Assembly (NCBI RefSeq): GCF_011057685.1
Contig: NZ_LNFY01000001.1
Span: 372,001-436,000 of the forward strand
Length of the DNA stretch: 64,000 nucleotides
Direction of reading: 5' to 3'
From: Thermotoga sp. Ku-13t
Lineage (GTDB): Bacteria; Thermotogota; Thermotogae; Thermotogales; DSM-5069
The notes under the pieces are model-generated. The model did no database searches and was not told the DNA's origin. It saw only the letters and a program-made list of their open reading frames with translations. This document shows, one piece after another, positions 9,125 through 17,500 of the stretch. Both the position numbers and the translations under genes were made by a program. The number at the start of each line of letters is the position of its first letter. The stretch's first letter is position 1.

Positions 9125-10168
9125 TCATATGGCCGACCTGGTCAGTACGTTCTCGATGAGGTATTCCATCGCGCCTACGAGTATCGGGTCGGGTTGGCTC
9201 GTAGACTTTCTGATCTCGACGTTGAACCCGTAGAAAAGTTCTTTTACTTTGTTCTCAACTTTCAAAAGTACTCTTTCGTCGATTTGAAAAGCTGTCCCAC
9301 CAACAACGAAATTCACAACATCCAGCAGTGAAACTGCGTTGAGAACCACGGCGGTCAACAACTTCACGAGATCATCTTCCTCAACTCGGCTAAACTTCAC
9401 GAGCTGGGTATAAACGTCACCCACAGTTCTGAAATTATCCGCATTGTATACCATTCTCCCAATTTCGCCAGCGTAACCTCGATCTCCGCGAAAAATGTCA
9501 CGATTGACTATCAATCCTCCACCTAAGCCCTCTCCCATGTGGATGTAGAACATGTTGTTCGCGTCCTTCTCCATCTTCATGAACTCACCGAGTGCGGAAA
9601 GATTGGCATCGTTTTCCACTATGACGGGTATGCCCAGCCTTGTTTTTAGAAAGTCCCGAAGCTTGACATCTCGTAACCCTTCAATCAAACTGCTGCTGAT
9701 CCGACCCGTTGCAGGATCCATCACGCCGGAAATAGCCACACAGATGCCAAGAACTTTGCCACCATTGACGCGTGTTAACAAATCATGGCAGACTTTGACG
9801 ACCAATTCCAGAGTTTCGTAGATGTCTTTTTGAGCAGCTATTCCTTGAGCACCGACAACATCGAACGCACAATTGATAAGACAAACCCTCATCCTATGCC
9901 CAGACATGTCCGCGACAATTCCATAAGCGGCATCGGGGTTGACACGGAGCAATTTTGGTGGTCTACCACCCGTAGAATGACCAACCGCTGCTTCAAAGAC
10001 AATGTTTCTCTCTATGAGCGGTTTCAATATCTGGGTGATCGTGGAATGGCCAACGTGCAATTTTTTGGCCAGAGCCACCTTCGATATGGGTTGATGCTTG
10101 ATGAGTTCTCTCAACAGGTGTCGCAAGTTATTGGATTTGAGCAAAACCACGTTCTGTATTCGTGTCAA
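9125..10168 (-). CDS. ROK-family transcriptional regulator
   Basis: A 347-residue repressor-type protein. An N-terminal winged helix (about residues 10-65, helix SKVALAKKLHVGHSTITQIL) is followed by an actin-like ROK domain with the linker GGRPPKLLRVN and a phosphate loop around GEGLGGGL. It probably senses a sugar and controls the divergent ABC operon at 10284. The frame opens at 10225, but a TATAAT box (10190-10195, minus strand) lies inside that extension. TTG 10168, preceded by GGTGGTG, gives a normal N-terminus (TRIQNVVLLKSNN). GTG 10180 is an alternative. The usual zinc motif CxCGxxGCxE of ROK proteins is not visible. Confidence 0.87.
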   Translation of the reverse strand: MTRIQNVVLLKSNNLRHLLRELIKHQPISKVALAKKLHVGHSTITQILKPLIERNIVFEAAVGHSTGGRPPKLLRVNPDAAYGIVADMSGHRMRVCLINCAFDVVGAQGIAAQKDIYETLELVVKVCHDLLTRVNGGKVLGICVAISGVMDPATGRISSSLIEGLRDVKLRDFLKTRLGIPVIVENDANLSALGEFMKMEKDANNMFYIHMGEGLGGGLIVNRDIFRGDRGYAGEIGRMVYNADNFRTVGDVYTQLVKFSRVEEDDLVKLLTAVVLNAVSLLDVVNFVVGGTAFQIDERVLLKVENKVKELFYGFNVEIRKSTSQPDPILVGAMEYLIENVLTRSAI

Positions 10169-10189
10169 GCAGTGCACCACCGTTCTTTC

Positions 10190-10195
10190 ATTATA
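10190..10195 (-). promoter_or_regulatory. -10 box of the ROK regulator gene
   Basis: TATAAT on the minus strand, 22 bases before TTG 10168. The best -35 candidate (CTGACA, 10210-10215) is only 14 bp away and lies within the palindromic operator, so the repressor probably also controls its own gene. Confidence 0.5.
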
Positions 10196-10205
10196 ACAAA
10201 TAGCA

Positions 10206-10228
10206 CTTATGTCAGATCTTGACATAAG
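10206..10228. promoter_or_regulatory. Palindromic operator between ROK gene and sugar ABC operon
   Basis: A perfect inverted repeat of two 9-bp arms (CTTATGTCA / TGACATAAG) separated by GATCT. It lies in the divergent intergenic region and overlaps the -35 hexamer of the ABC operon. The position and symmetry fit the binding site of the adjacent ROK dimer. The assignment is inferred from location. Confidence 0.7.
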
Positions 10229-10248
10229 GCCAATCGTTATGGTAGATT
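10219..10248 (+). promoter_or_regulatory. Promoter of the sugar ABC operon
   Basis: A consensus -35 TTGACA (10219-10224) and a -10-like TAGATT (10243-10248) are separated by 18 bp. The -35 box lies inside the operator palindrome, so repressor binding should block RNA polymerase. Confidence 0.6.
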
Positions 10249-10283
10249 AAAAACGATTAACAATTCTTAAGGGGGTGTGTAGC

Positions 10284-11525
10284 ATGAGAAAATTGGTGGT
10301 TGCATTGCTCTGTGTCTTGACTGTCACGATGTTCTCTGTGACCAAGATACGCTTTTCTTTCTGGGGCTCACCGGCAGAACTGCCACCGTACCAGGAAATT
10401 GTGAAGCAGTTTGAGGCAGAGAATCCAGATATCAAAGTTGAGATCATCAACTACCCATGGTCGACGTACTTCGACAAAATTCAAGCAATGATGGCGGCAG
10501 AGGATGCGCCGGATGTGATGTTCCTCCACACGATCCCAAGCTGGGCAGCCAAGGGTGTGCTGGAAGATCTGACACCCTACATTGAGAAATCGAACTTTCC
10601 AGTGGACGCGTACAACCAGGAACTGTTGAGCACATTCATGTACAAGGGTCGCATTTACGGATTTCCGAGAGACAACGACACAACAGTTCTCTTCTACAAC
10701 AAAGATCTTTTCGACGAAGCTGGAGTTCCGTACCCAGACTACTCGTGGGATTGGCAGAAATTCCTCGACGCAGCCAGGAAGCTCACAAAGAGGGACGCAC
10801 GTGGCAGAGTTGTTCAGTGGGGTGTTGTGCTGGAGAGAAACAAGTGGCACCTTTGGATCCACATGAACGGGGGAAGAATTGTTGACAACTACGACAGCCC
10901 AACGAGATGTACTCTCAACGAAAGGGCGGCCGTAGAGGCGATCCAGTTCATAGCAGACATGATCCTGGACTACAAATTGGCTCCATCGATCGCAGAACTT
11001 GCACGGCTCGGATCTGCTGCGGAACTATTCACAACCGGGCGTGTGGCGATGGTGCTGACCAACGCGGCGCAGATCAACATGTTCCTCACGAATAAGAATT
11101 TGAAATTTGGTATTGCGCCGTTGCCCTACAAGGTGACCAGGTCGAACACACTGGGTGGTGCGGGCTTCGTGATGTACTCGAAGTCAAAAAACAAAGATGT
11201 GGCTTGGAAATTCATGCAGTTCCTCTGCGGACCAAGAGGCCAGGCCATATTTGCAAAGAGCGGCGATGCGGTGCCGGCCATGAGGACTCCAGAAACGGTC
11301 AAAGCTTTCATCAACAATCCACCGAGCGAGCAGGAGAGGTTGATATTCTTCACCGAAACTGGCTTCGGTGTGAAGTTCCCCCAGATACCGGGCTGGTGGG
11401 AGATCTTCGAATACGTAACACGCGAACTCGACTACGTATGGACCGGACAGAAATCTGCAGTTGAAGTTTTGGAATATGTCACCGAGGAAGTTAACAAGAT
11501 GATAAAGAAGTTCGGAACCTGGTGA
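10284..11525 (+). CDS. Carbohydrate ABC transporter substrate-binding protein (family 1)
   Basis: A 413-residue exported sugar-binding protein. Residues 1-21 form a signal peptide, and the mature part carries family-1 features such as the repeated tryptophan/proline-rich segments and GGAGFVMYSKSKNKDVAWKF near residue 290. No lipobox cysteine is present. ATG 10284 is preferred over GTG 10275 because AAGGGGGTG is correctly spaced. It is the first gene of an operon with an amidohydrolase and two permeases. No ATPase gene is present, so a shared MsmK/MalK-type ATPase elsewhere is expected. The ligand is unknown. Confidence 0.9.
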   Translation: MRKLVVALLCVLTVTMFSVTKIRFSFWGSPAELPPYQEIVKQFEAENPDIKVEIINYPWSTYFDKIQAMMAAEDAPDVMFLHTIPSWAAKGVLEDLTPYIEKSNFPVDAYNQELLSTFMYKGRIYGFPRDNDTTVLFYNKDLFDEAGVPYPDYSWDWQKFLDAARKLTKRDARGRVVQWGVVLERNKWHLWIHMNGGRIVDNYDSPTRCTLNERAAVEAIQFIADMILDYKLAPSIAELARLGSAAELFTTGRVAMVLTNAAQINMFLTNKNLKFGIAPLPYKVTRSNTLGGAGFVMYSKSKNKDVAWKFMQFLCGPRGQAIFAKSGDAVPAMRTPETVKAFINNPPSEQERLIFFTETGFGVKFPQIPGWWEIFEYVTRELDYVWTGQKSAVEVLEYVTEEVNKMIKKFGTW

Positions 11526-11530
11526 TCTTT

Positions 11531-11552
11531 GCGCGGCGTAGATGCGCCGCGC
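11531..11552 (+). promoter_or_regulatory. Intercistronic hairpin after the sugar-binding protein gene
   Basis: A perfect 8-bp G+C-only stem (GCGCGGCG / CGCCGCGC) with a 6-base loop lies directly after the binding-protein stop and before the amidohydrolase ribosome-binding site. There is no U tract, so it is more likely a message-stabilising or attenuating element than a full terminator. Confidence 0.65.
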
Positions 11553-11571
11553 TTTACAAGGAGATGGTTTT

Positions 11572-12393
11572 GTGCTGTCAAGAGTCTTCGACATGCACGT
11601 GCATTTCGTCGGTGATGAGAAGCTTTACAGTTCTAGGCTGGAACAACTCTTGAGTTATGCTGAAAGGTTCAACGTAAGGAAAATAGCGTTGATTGGGAGT
11701 TCTGGCGCAAATCACTTGGTGGAAAGAGCGTTCAGAGAGTACCCTGAGCGATTTGTGGGCTTTGCGAGAGTAGATCTTGACAACGACGACCCTAAGGTAG
11801 TTGATGAATACAAAAAGAGAGGTTTTGCAGGCATCAAAGTGATTCTCACAAAAAAGGACTATGACGATCCAGACTATTTCCCATTTTACGAGAGGGCCGA
11901 GCAGAACAACATGGTGGTCCTGTTTCATACCGGTGTGATAGGTGGTCCTATTGATTATTTACTTGAGGAGCACAGTGCGATGCCAGAAGATGAAGAAACT
12001 GCGATGCTGATTCTGAAGGGTAAATCATCCGCGAGGATGAGATCGCTGTTTTTGGATACCATCGCCAACGCCTTTCCAAAATTGAGAATCATAGGTGCTC
12101 ACCTTGGCTGGCCGGAGTATCTGGTTTCCTGCGCTGTTGCAAGGTGGCGTCGCAACGTATACTTCGATATCTCCGGTGGTGAGGTCGTCAGAAGGCACAT
12201 CGTGGAAGGTAAATACATAAAAAGGGAAATCTCCGTCAAAAAAGTGCTCTTCGGCACTGACAGTAACATAGAAAAGATGCCGAACGAAATCATCTGCTGG
12301 TACGATGCCCTGAGGGGAATGGGTCTGACGCATGAAGAGATCGATATGATCATGTACAAGAACGCAGCCGGAATTTTCGGGGTGGAGGAATGA
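11572..12393 (+). CDS. Amidohydrolase-superfamily protein (TIM-barrel metal hydrolase)
   Basis: A 273-residue cytoplasmic protein of the amidohydrolase-2 type. It has the N-terminal metal motif DMHVHF, a central region GIKVILTKKD followed by VLFHTG, then IIGAHLGWPE and the late aspartate in VLFGTDSN. The start GTG 11572 follows AAGGAG by 8 bases. It lies between the sugar-binding protein and its permeases, so it probably acts on the imported compound, for example as a lactonase, hydrolase or decarboxylase. The exact reaction cannot be read from sequence. The permease gene follows after 7 bp. Confidence 0.78.
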   Translation: MLSRVFDMHVHFVGDEKLYSSRLEQLLSYAERFNVRKIALIGSSGANHLVERAFREYPERFVGFARVDLDNDDPKVVDEYKKRGFAGIKVILTKKDYDDPDYFPFYERAEQNNMVVLFHTGVIGGPIDYLLEEHSAMPEDEETAMLILKGKSSARMRSLFLDTIANAFPKLRIIGAHLGWPEYLVSCAVARWRRNVYFDISGGEVVRRHIVEGKYIKREISVKKVLFGTDSNIEKMPNEIICWYDALRGMGLTHEEIDMIMYKNAAGIFGVEE

Positions 12394-12400
12394 AAGAGAA

Positions 12401-13282
12401 ATGACGTTGAGAAAGAGGGAAGCTTTGACTGCTTGGTTCTTTTTGCTCCCAGGTTTTGCAGGGTTCACGATCTTCGTCTTCGGGGCCGTGGCTTTTTCCC
12501 TTGGACTGAGTTTCTTCGAGTGGGATATGCTCACGAAGCCAGTCTTTGTTGGTTTTAGAAACTTCACGAGACTGCTTTTTGAAGACAAAACTTTCCATCT
12601 GGTTTTCAAAAACACACTCTGGTTCGTTCTTGGTACGGTGCCGACGCGTGTGATCCTAGGATTAGCGTTCGCTCTAATCCTGATCAGAAACATTCCGGGC
12701 CGGACTTTTTTAAGGGCGGTTGTTTTCTTACCGGTGATAATCCCCACTGTAGCAGCAGCTATGGTGTGGCGATGGATTTTTAACGCTGATTTTGGGCTCC
12801 TGAACGATTTTCTTTATCGAATTGGAGTGTCAAATTTACCAAGGTGGCTCTCGGATCCAAAATGGGCTCTCGTAGCAATCATAATACTCAGTGTTTGGAA
12901 AGATGTGGGATTCTCAACTGTCATATTCATGGCAGGTTTGCAGGGTATTCCTGCGGTGGTGTACGAAGCGGCGAAACTCGATGGGGCGAACAGCTGGAAG
13001 ATGTTCGTTCACATAACGTTACCTTTACTTTCACCGACGACTTTCTTTGTGATCGTTATAAACGTGATCTCTTCGTTCCAAGTTTTCGATCAGGCTTACG
13101 TGCTTACGGGCGGAGGGCCGGGGAACGCGACGAACACGATTGTTTATTACATCTACAACAATGCGTTCCAGTGGTTCCGAATGGGTTACGCTGCGGCAAT
13201 CGCATGGGTGTTATTCGGTGTGATATTTGCCGCAACCTTCGTACAGTTCAAGTACCAGAGAAAGTGGGTGTATTACGAGTGA
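12401..13282 (+). CDS. Sugar ABC transporter permease (MalF/UgpA type)
   Basis: A 293-residue integral membrane protein with about six hydrophobic segments. The cytoplasmic EAA loop near residue 190 (VVYEAAKLDGANSWKMF) contacts the ATPase. The N-terminal part matches the CUT1 permeases that pair with family-1 binding proteins. It is the first of two permeases and overlaps the second by 4 bp (GTGA). The start at ATG 12401 is the only good Met. A GGTGGAGG motif lies a little far upstream. Confidence 0.92.
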   Translation: MTLRKREALTAWFFLLPGFAGFTIFVFGAVAFSLGLSFFEWDMLTKPVFVGFRNFTRLLFEDKTFHLVFKNTLWFVLGTVPTRVILGLAFALILIRNIPGRTFLRAVVFLPVIIPTVAAAMVWRWIFNADFGLLNDFLYRIGVSNLPRWLSDPKWALVAIIILSVWKDVGFSTVIFMAGLQGIPAVVYEAAKLDGANSWKMFVHITLPLLSPTTFFVIVINVISSFQVFDQAYVLTGGGPGNATNTIVYYIYNNAFQWFRMGYAAAIAWVLFGVIFAATFVQFKYQRKWVYYE

Positions 13283-14112
13283 GAGCGAAAACCAAGGAGA
13301 GAATATTGAACTGGTCACTGTTTGTAGTCATGATGTTGGTAGCGTTCGTCATGCTCGTGCCATTTTTCTGGATGTTCTCCACATCACTCAAGAACTTAGG
13401 AGAAGTGTTCGAATATCCACCTAAGTGGATACCGAGCCAGCCGCACTGGGAAAATTACGTCCGGGTCTGGTCTGCGGTACCGTTCGGAAGATACCTTTTG
13501 AACAGTCTCATCGTGTCTGGTTCAATAACATTTCTTCACCTGCTGGTTGCTTCGCTGAGTGCCTATGCCTTTGCTAGGCTCAATTTTCCTGGCAGGGATA
13601 GGCTGTTCCTTTTATATCTGGCAACTCTCATGGTACCAGGACAGGTTACGATGATCCCGAACTTCATCTTGATAGAACTTCTCCGCCTGACGGATACCTA
13701 CACTGGTCTGATAGTTCCGAACGTGTTCAGTGCGTTTGGAGTTTTTCTCTTGAGGCAGTTCTTCATGACGATACCCAAGGATTACGAGGATGCCGCACGA
13801 ATCGATGGAGCTTCAAGGTTCTACATTTATTCGAGGATAATCCTGCCGCTCTCTGTTCCTGCACTGTCCACACTGGCGATATTCACGTTCGTTTTTCAGT
13901 GGAACAATTTGCTCTGGCCTCTGATAGTCGTGAGCAAAGACTCCATGAAGACAATAACGATAGGTCTTGCGAGCTTTCAAGGCATGTACGGCACGACATG
14001 GAACCTGCTCATGGCGGCTGCCGTCATGGGAGTTCTACCGTCCGTCGTGGCGTTCCTGATCGGGCAGAGGTATCTGATAAAGGGCATCACACTGACAGGT
14101 TTAAAGACCTAA
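13279..14112 (+). CDS. Sugar ABC transporter permease (MalG/UgpE type)
   Basis: A 277-residue membrane protein with an N-terminal helix ending in the segment LVPFFWMFSTSLK, typical of the MalG class, and an EAA loop YEDAARIDGASRF near residue 180. GTG 13279 overlaps the stop of the first permease (GTGA). The open frame extends far upstream to 12844, but only as a shadow of that permease. Its stop overlaps the convergent purD stop by about 3 bp (14109-14112), leaving no room for a terminator. Confidence 0.92.
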   Translation: MRAKTKERILNWSLFVVMMLVAFVMLVPFFWMFSTSLKNLGEVFEYPPKWIPSQPHWENYVRVWSAVPFGRYLLNSLIVSGSITFLHLLVASLSAYAFARLNFPGRDRLFLLYLATLMVPGQVTMIPNFILIELLRLTDTYTGLIVPNVFSAFGVFLLRQFFMTIPKDYEDAARIDGASRFYIYSRIILPLSVPALSTLAIFTFVFQWNNLLWPLIVVSKDSMKTITIGLASFQGMYGTTWNLLMAAAVMGVLPSVVAFLIGQRYLIKGITLTGLKT

Positions 14113-15347
14113 ACCAGCCCAATGTCCTTTCGAAAGTGCATGCCATTGAAGTGGATCTTCTCGATCTGTGAATAAACCTTTTTTCTTGCCTCTTCATACG
14201 TTTTGCCCGTCGCACAGACGTTGAGAACCCTACCTCCGCTGGTGACGAACTTGCCATCCTGTTTCTTCGTTCCCGCGTGGAAGATCAGCACACCTTCTGC
14301 TGAATCCAGACCGTCTATGGCAAAACCGACTCTGTATTCGCCAGGATAACCACCGCTCGCGAGTACTACGCAGACGCTTCTCTCTTGGCGCCATGAAAGA
14401 GACAGTTTCGATAGGCTTCCCTCGATGACGGTGAAGCATACTTCAGTGAGGCTGGTTCGCATCAGAGGCAGAACTGCCTGAGTTTCTGGATCGCCAAATC
14501 TGCAGTTGAACTCAAGCACTTTTGGACCGTCTTTCGTGATCATCAGTCCCAGATAGAGAACGCCTTTGTAAACAATTTTCTCCTTTTCGAAGGCCACAAG
14601 AAGTTTGTCCAGCATCTCTCTCTTAACGATCCGCCACAGCTCTTCACTGTAGTGTGGTGCCGGAGCGATCGATCCCATTCCACCCGTGTTCGGTCCCCTA
14701 TCACCATCGTGGGCTTTTTTGTAGTCCATGGCGCTCAACAAAGGAACAAACGTTCGACCATCGCTGAAAACCATCAAACTCATTTCCTTGCCCTCGAGAA
14801 ATTCTTCGATAACGATCTTTTCGCCCGACTGGTCAAAGATCTTCTTCCTCATTAGAAGATCGATGACTGCAAAGCCGTCTTCGCGGTCCTTAACAACGTA
14901 GCTACCCTTACCCTGGGCGAGGCCATCCGCTTTTATCACTATTGGAAATTCACAGCGTTCGAGGTATCTCTCCGCCTGATTAGGATCGTCGAACCATCTG
15001 AACCGTGCTGTGGGTATGTTGTACCTGTCCATGAGCATTTTGGCAAAAACCTTGCTGCTCTCCAGTCGCGCCGCCTTTGTGTTCGGTCCGAAGATCTTCA
15101 GGCCCTGAGCCTCGAACGCATCGACGATTCCCTGAGCCAGGTACGCTTCAGGCCCGACGATGGTCAGATCGATTCTTCGCTCCGACGCGAATTCGACCAG
15201 TTCATCGATCGTGTGAGCGTCGTAGCACATGGCATCTTCGCTTATGCCACCGTTGCCTGGAACACAGTAAACTTCAATCCCCTCCTGCTTGAGCTTCCAC
15301 ACCAGGGCGTGTTCACGGCCACCAGAACCGACTACCAGCGCTCTCAT
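14109..15347 (-). CDS. purD: Phosphoribosylamine-glycine ligase
   Basis: A 412-residue ATP-grasp enzyme converting phosphoribosylamine and glycine to glycinamide ribonucleotide, the second step of purine synthesis. It has the N-terminal motif VVGSGGREHAL, IKADGLAQGKG, and the ATP-grasp metal region LEFNCRFGDPETQ. ATG 15347 is preferred because GAGGTG lies 6 bases upstream. GTG 15356 is an alternative. It is the last gene of the pur operon, starting about 10 bp after the purH stop. Confidence 0.95.
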   Translation of the reverse strand: MRALVVGSGGREHALVWKLKQEGIEVYCVPGNGGISEDAMCYDAHTIDELVEFASERRIDLTIVGPEAYLAQGIVDAFEAQGLKIFGPNTKAARLESSKVFAKMLMDRYNIPTARFRWFDDPNQAERYLERCEFPIVIKADGLAQGKGSYVVKDREDGFAVIDLLMRKKIFDQSGEKIVIEEFLEGKEMSLMVFSDGRTFVPLLSAMDYKKAHDGDRGPNTGGMGSIAPAPHYSEELWRIVKREMLDKLLVAFEKEKIVYKGVLYLGLMITKDGPKVLEFNCRFGDPETQAVLPLMRTSLTEVCFTVIEGSLSKLSLSWRQERSVCVVLASGGYPGEYRVGFAIDGLDSAEGVLIFHAGTKKQDGKFVTSGGRVLNVCATGKTYEEARKKVYSQIEKIHFNGMHFRKDIGLV

Positions 15348-15357
15348 TCTGATCACC

Positions 15358-16869
15358 TCAATGTTTGAAGTGGCGGATACCTGTGAAGACCATGGCCATG
15401 TTGTATCTGTTCGCGGTCTCGATCACTTCCTGGTCTCTTACGGATCCCCCAGGCTGGATTATCGCGGTCACGCCAGCTTTGCCCGCAAGCTCGACAGCAT
15501 CAGGAAATGGAAAGAAAGCATCGGAAGCTAACACCGCACCTTTCACTTTCTCGCCAGCTTGTTTGATGCAATGCTCCGTTGGCCACAACCTGTTGGGCTG
15601 ACCTGCCCCGATGGCGAGTGTCGCAGAATCTTTTGCCAGTACGATCGCGTTGGATTTGACATGCTTCACCACTTTCCAGGCGAAGATCAGATCTTTCAGT
15701 TCCGCTTCGCTGGGTTGACGGTCACTCACGACTTTCAGCTCCTCAAATTCGATGACATCAGGCGTTTGGACGAGCAGACCACCGGAGATTTTTCTCAGGT
15801 CCCACGATCCTGCTGTTCGATCCAGATCGATCTGTAGCAAGCGTAAGTTCTTCTTTTTTCTCAATATTTCCAGCGCCTCGTCGCTGAACGCCGGTGCCAG
15901 GATAACTTCAAGGAATATTTCAGACAGCCTTCGAGCAGTCTGGCCGTCAACCAGACGGTTGAATCCAACGATGCCCCCGAAGATGGAGATTGGATCGGCG
16001 TCGCGAGCTCTTTCGAACGCTTCAGCAACCGATTGTGCACAGACAACCGCACATGGGTTGGTGTGCTTCACCACGACACAGCAGGGTTCTTCGAAGTCTT
16101 TCAGGATCGAAAGGGTCGCCTCTGCGTCGAGGTAATTGTTGAAGGAAAGTTCTTTACCGTGCAACTGCCTCGCTTCGACTATGCCTCGTGGGATCAATTC
16201 TCTGTAGAGTGCAGCTTGCTGGTGGGGGTTCTCACCGTAACGCAGTTCACAGACCTTTTCGTAGGAAAGGGCAAAGTACTTCGGGAAAAGTTCGCCGACA
16301 CTTTGTGAAAAGTACTGAGCGATCATCGCGTCGTACCAGGCGCTGTACTGAAACGCCTTCGCCGCGAGCCTCATCCTGTCCTCGATCGACAGACAGTGCG
16401 TTTTGATTTTCTGAAAGACCCATTCGTAATCAGACACGTCACAGAGTGCGACGACGTGCTTGAAATTCTTCGCCGCCGCACGTAGCATGGCTGGACCGCC
16501 GATGTCGATGAATTCGACGAGTTCATCGATATCTTTCTTGCTGCGGATTGCATTCGCGAAGGGATAAAAGTTCACAATCACCATATCGATCGGCTCGATA
16601 CCGAGTTCTGCAAGTTCCCTCATTTGCATTGGATCATCGCGGTTCACGAGGATCGCCGCGTGGATGTACGGGTGCAGGCTCTTCACCCTGCCACCCAGCA
16701 ACCGATCGAAGGATGTTACCGTCGATGTGGGTACAACTTCCACACCGTTTCTGGAAAGGAATTCGGCAGTTCCCCCTGTGCTCATCAACGTGTAGCCTGC
16801 TTTTGAAAGTTCGCGAGCGAGATCCACGATACCGGCCTTGTCCCACACGGAGATCAGCGCCTTAGGCAT
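15358..16869 (-). CDS. purH: Bifunctional AICAR transformylase/IMP cyclohydrolase
   Basis: A 503-residue enzyme catalysing the last two steps to IMP. The N-terminal cyclohydrolase domain (about 1-195) has STGGTAEFLSRNGV and IDIGGPAMLRAA. The C-terminal transformylase domain has LRYGENPHQQAALYR and VVVKHTNPCAV, the lysine-histidine pair of the active site. Length is normal for PurH. It overlaps purN by 8 bp. The formyl donor 10-formyl-THF can be supplied by the fhs and folD products encoded at 46936-49410. Confidence 0.96.
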   Translation of the reverse strand: MPKALISVWDKAGIVDLARELSKAGYTLMSTGGTAEFLSRNGVEVVPTSTVTSFDRLLGGRVKSLHPYIHAAILVNRDDPMQMRELAELGIEPIDMVIVNFYPFANAIRSKKDIDELVEFIDIGGPAMLRAAAKNFKHVVALCDVSDYEWVFQKIKTHCLSIEDRMRLAAKAFQYSAWYDAMIAQYFSQSVGELFPKYFALSYEKVCELRYGENPHQQAALYRELIPRGIVEARQLHGKELSFNNYLDAEATLSILKDFEEPCCVVVKHTNPCAVVCAQSVAEAFERARDADPISIFGGIVGFNRLVDGQTARRLSEIFLEVILAPAFSDEALEILRKKKNLRLLQIDLDRTAGSWDLRKISGGLLVQTPDVIEFEELKVVSDRQPSEAELKDLIFAWKVVKHVKSNAIVLAKDSATLAIGAGQPNRLWPTEHCIKQAGEKVKGAVLASDAFFPFPDAVELAGKAGVTAIIQPGGSVRDQEVIETANRYNMAMVFTGIRHFKH

Positions 16870-17500
16870 GATCTTCCCTCCTGATGATCACTCTCCTGCC
16901 GACTATCTGCAACCTATCTTCGATGATCAATTTGATCGCTTCGGCCAACAGCTCGTGTTCAATAATCCTGACTCTCTCTGCGAGTGTTTCGGGAGTGTCA
17001 TCGTCTCTGACCTCGATCGCTTTCTGCAGTATGATCGGTCCCCCATCGACGCTCTCATCGACGAAGTGAACTGTGACTCCGGTGACCTTGACACCGTAGC
17101 GAAGGACGGATTCGTGAACCTTCATCCCGTAGTAGCCGGGTCCGCAAAAAGAAGGAATCAAAGAAGGATGGATGTTTATGATTCTCCACCTGAAGGCACT
17201 GATAAAATGGGGTGACAGGATGTTCAAAAAGCCAGCGAGGACCACGAGATCGACCCCGTGGGCTTTGAGAATCTCGATCATCTTGTCCTCGTACTCGATC
17301 TGGTTTCCATAATCTTTTCTCCTGACGACGTAGGTGGGTATTCCATAAGCCTTCGCTTTGTCCACGGCTGGCGCCTTTTCCCTGCTGCTTATCACGACTG
17401 AAACGGAAGCGGGCAACGTTCCATTCAAACACTTCTCAACGATCGAAGCCATGTTCGTGCCTGTACCGGAGACCAAAATACCCAGCGCGGCCTTCTTCAA
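16862..17500 (-). CDS. purN: Phosphoribosylglycinamide formyltransferase
   Basis: A 212-residue folate-dependent GAR transformylase. The N-terminal phosphate loop VSGTGTNM, the catalytic asparagine/histidine region RIINIHPSLIPSF near residue 108, and the aspartate in VTVHFVDESVDGGPI are present. It uses 10-formyl-THF to formylate glycinamide ribonucleotide. It overlaps purM by 4 bp (ATGA) and purH by 8 bp. Confidence 0.95.
   Translation of the reverse strand: MKKAALGILVSGTGTNMASIVEKCLNGTLPASVSVVISSREKAPAVDKAKAYGIPTYVVRRKDYGNQIEYEDKMIEILKAHGVDLVVLAGFLNILSPHFISAFRWRIINIHPSLIPSFCGPGYYGMKVHESVLRYGVKVTGVTVHFVDESVDGGPIILQKAIEVRDDDTPETLAERVRIIEHELLAEAIKLIIEDRLQIVGRRVIIRREDHA

Noticed and set aside
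12025..12747. A 240-residue minus-strand frame across the amidohydrolase and first permease.
   Set aside because: Basic low-complexity translation, no ribosome-binding site, and both plus-strand genes there are well supported.
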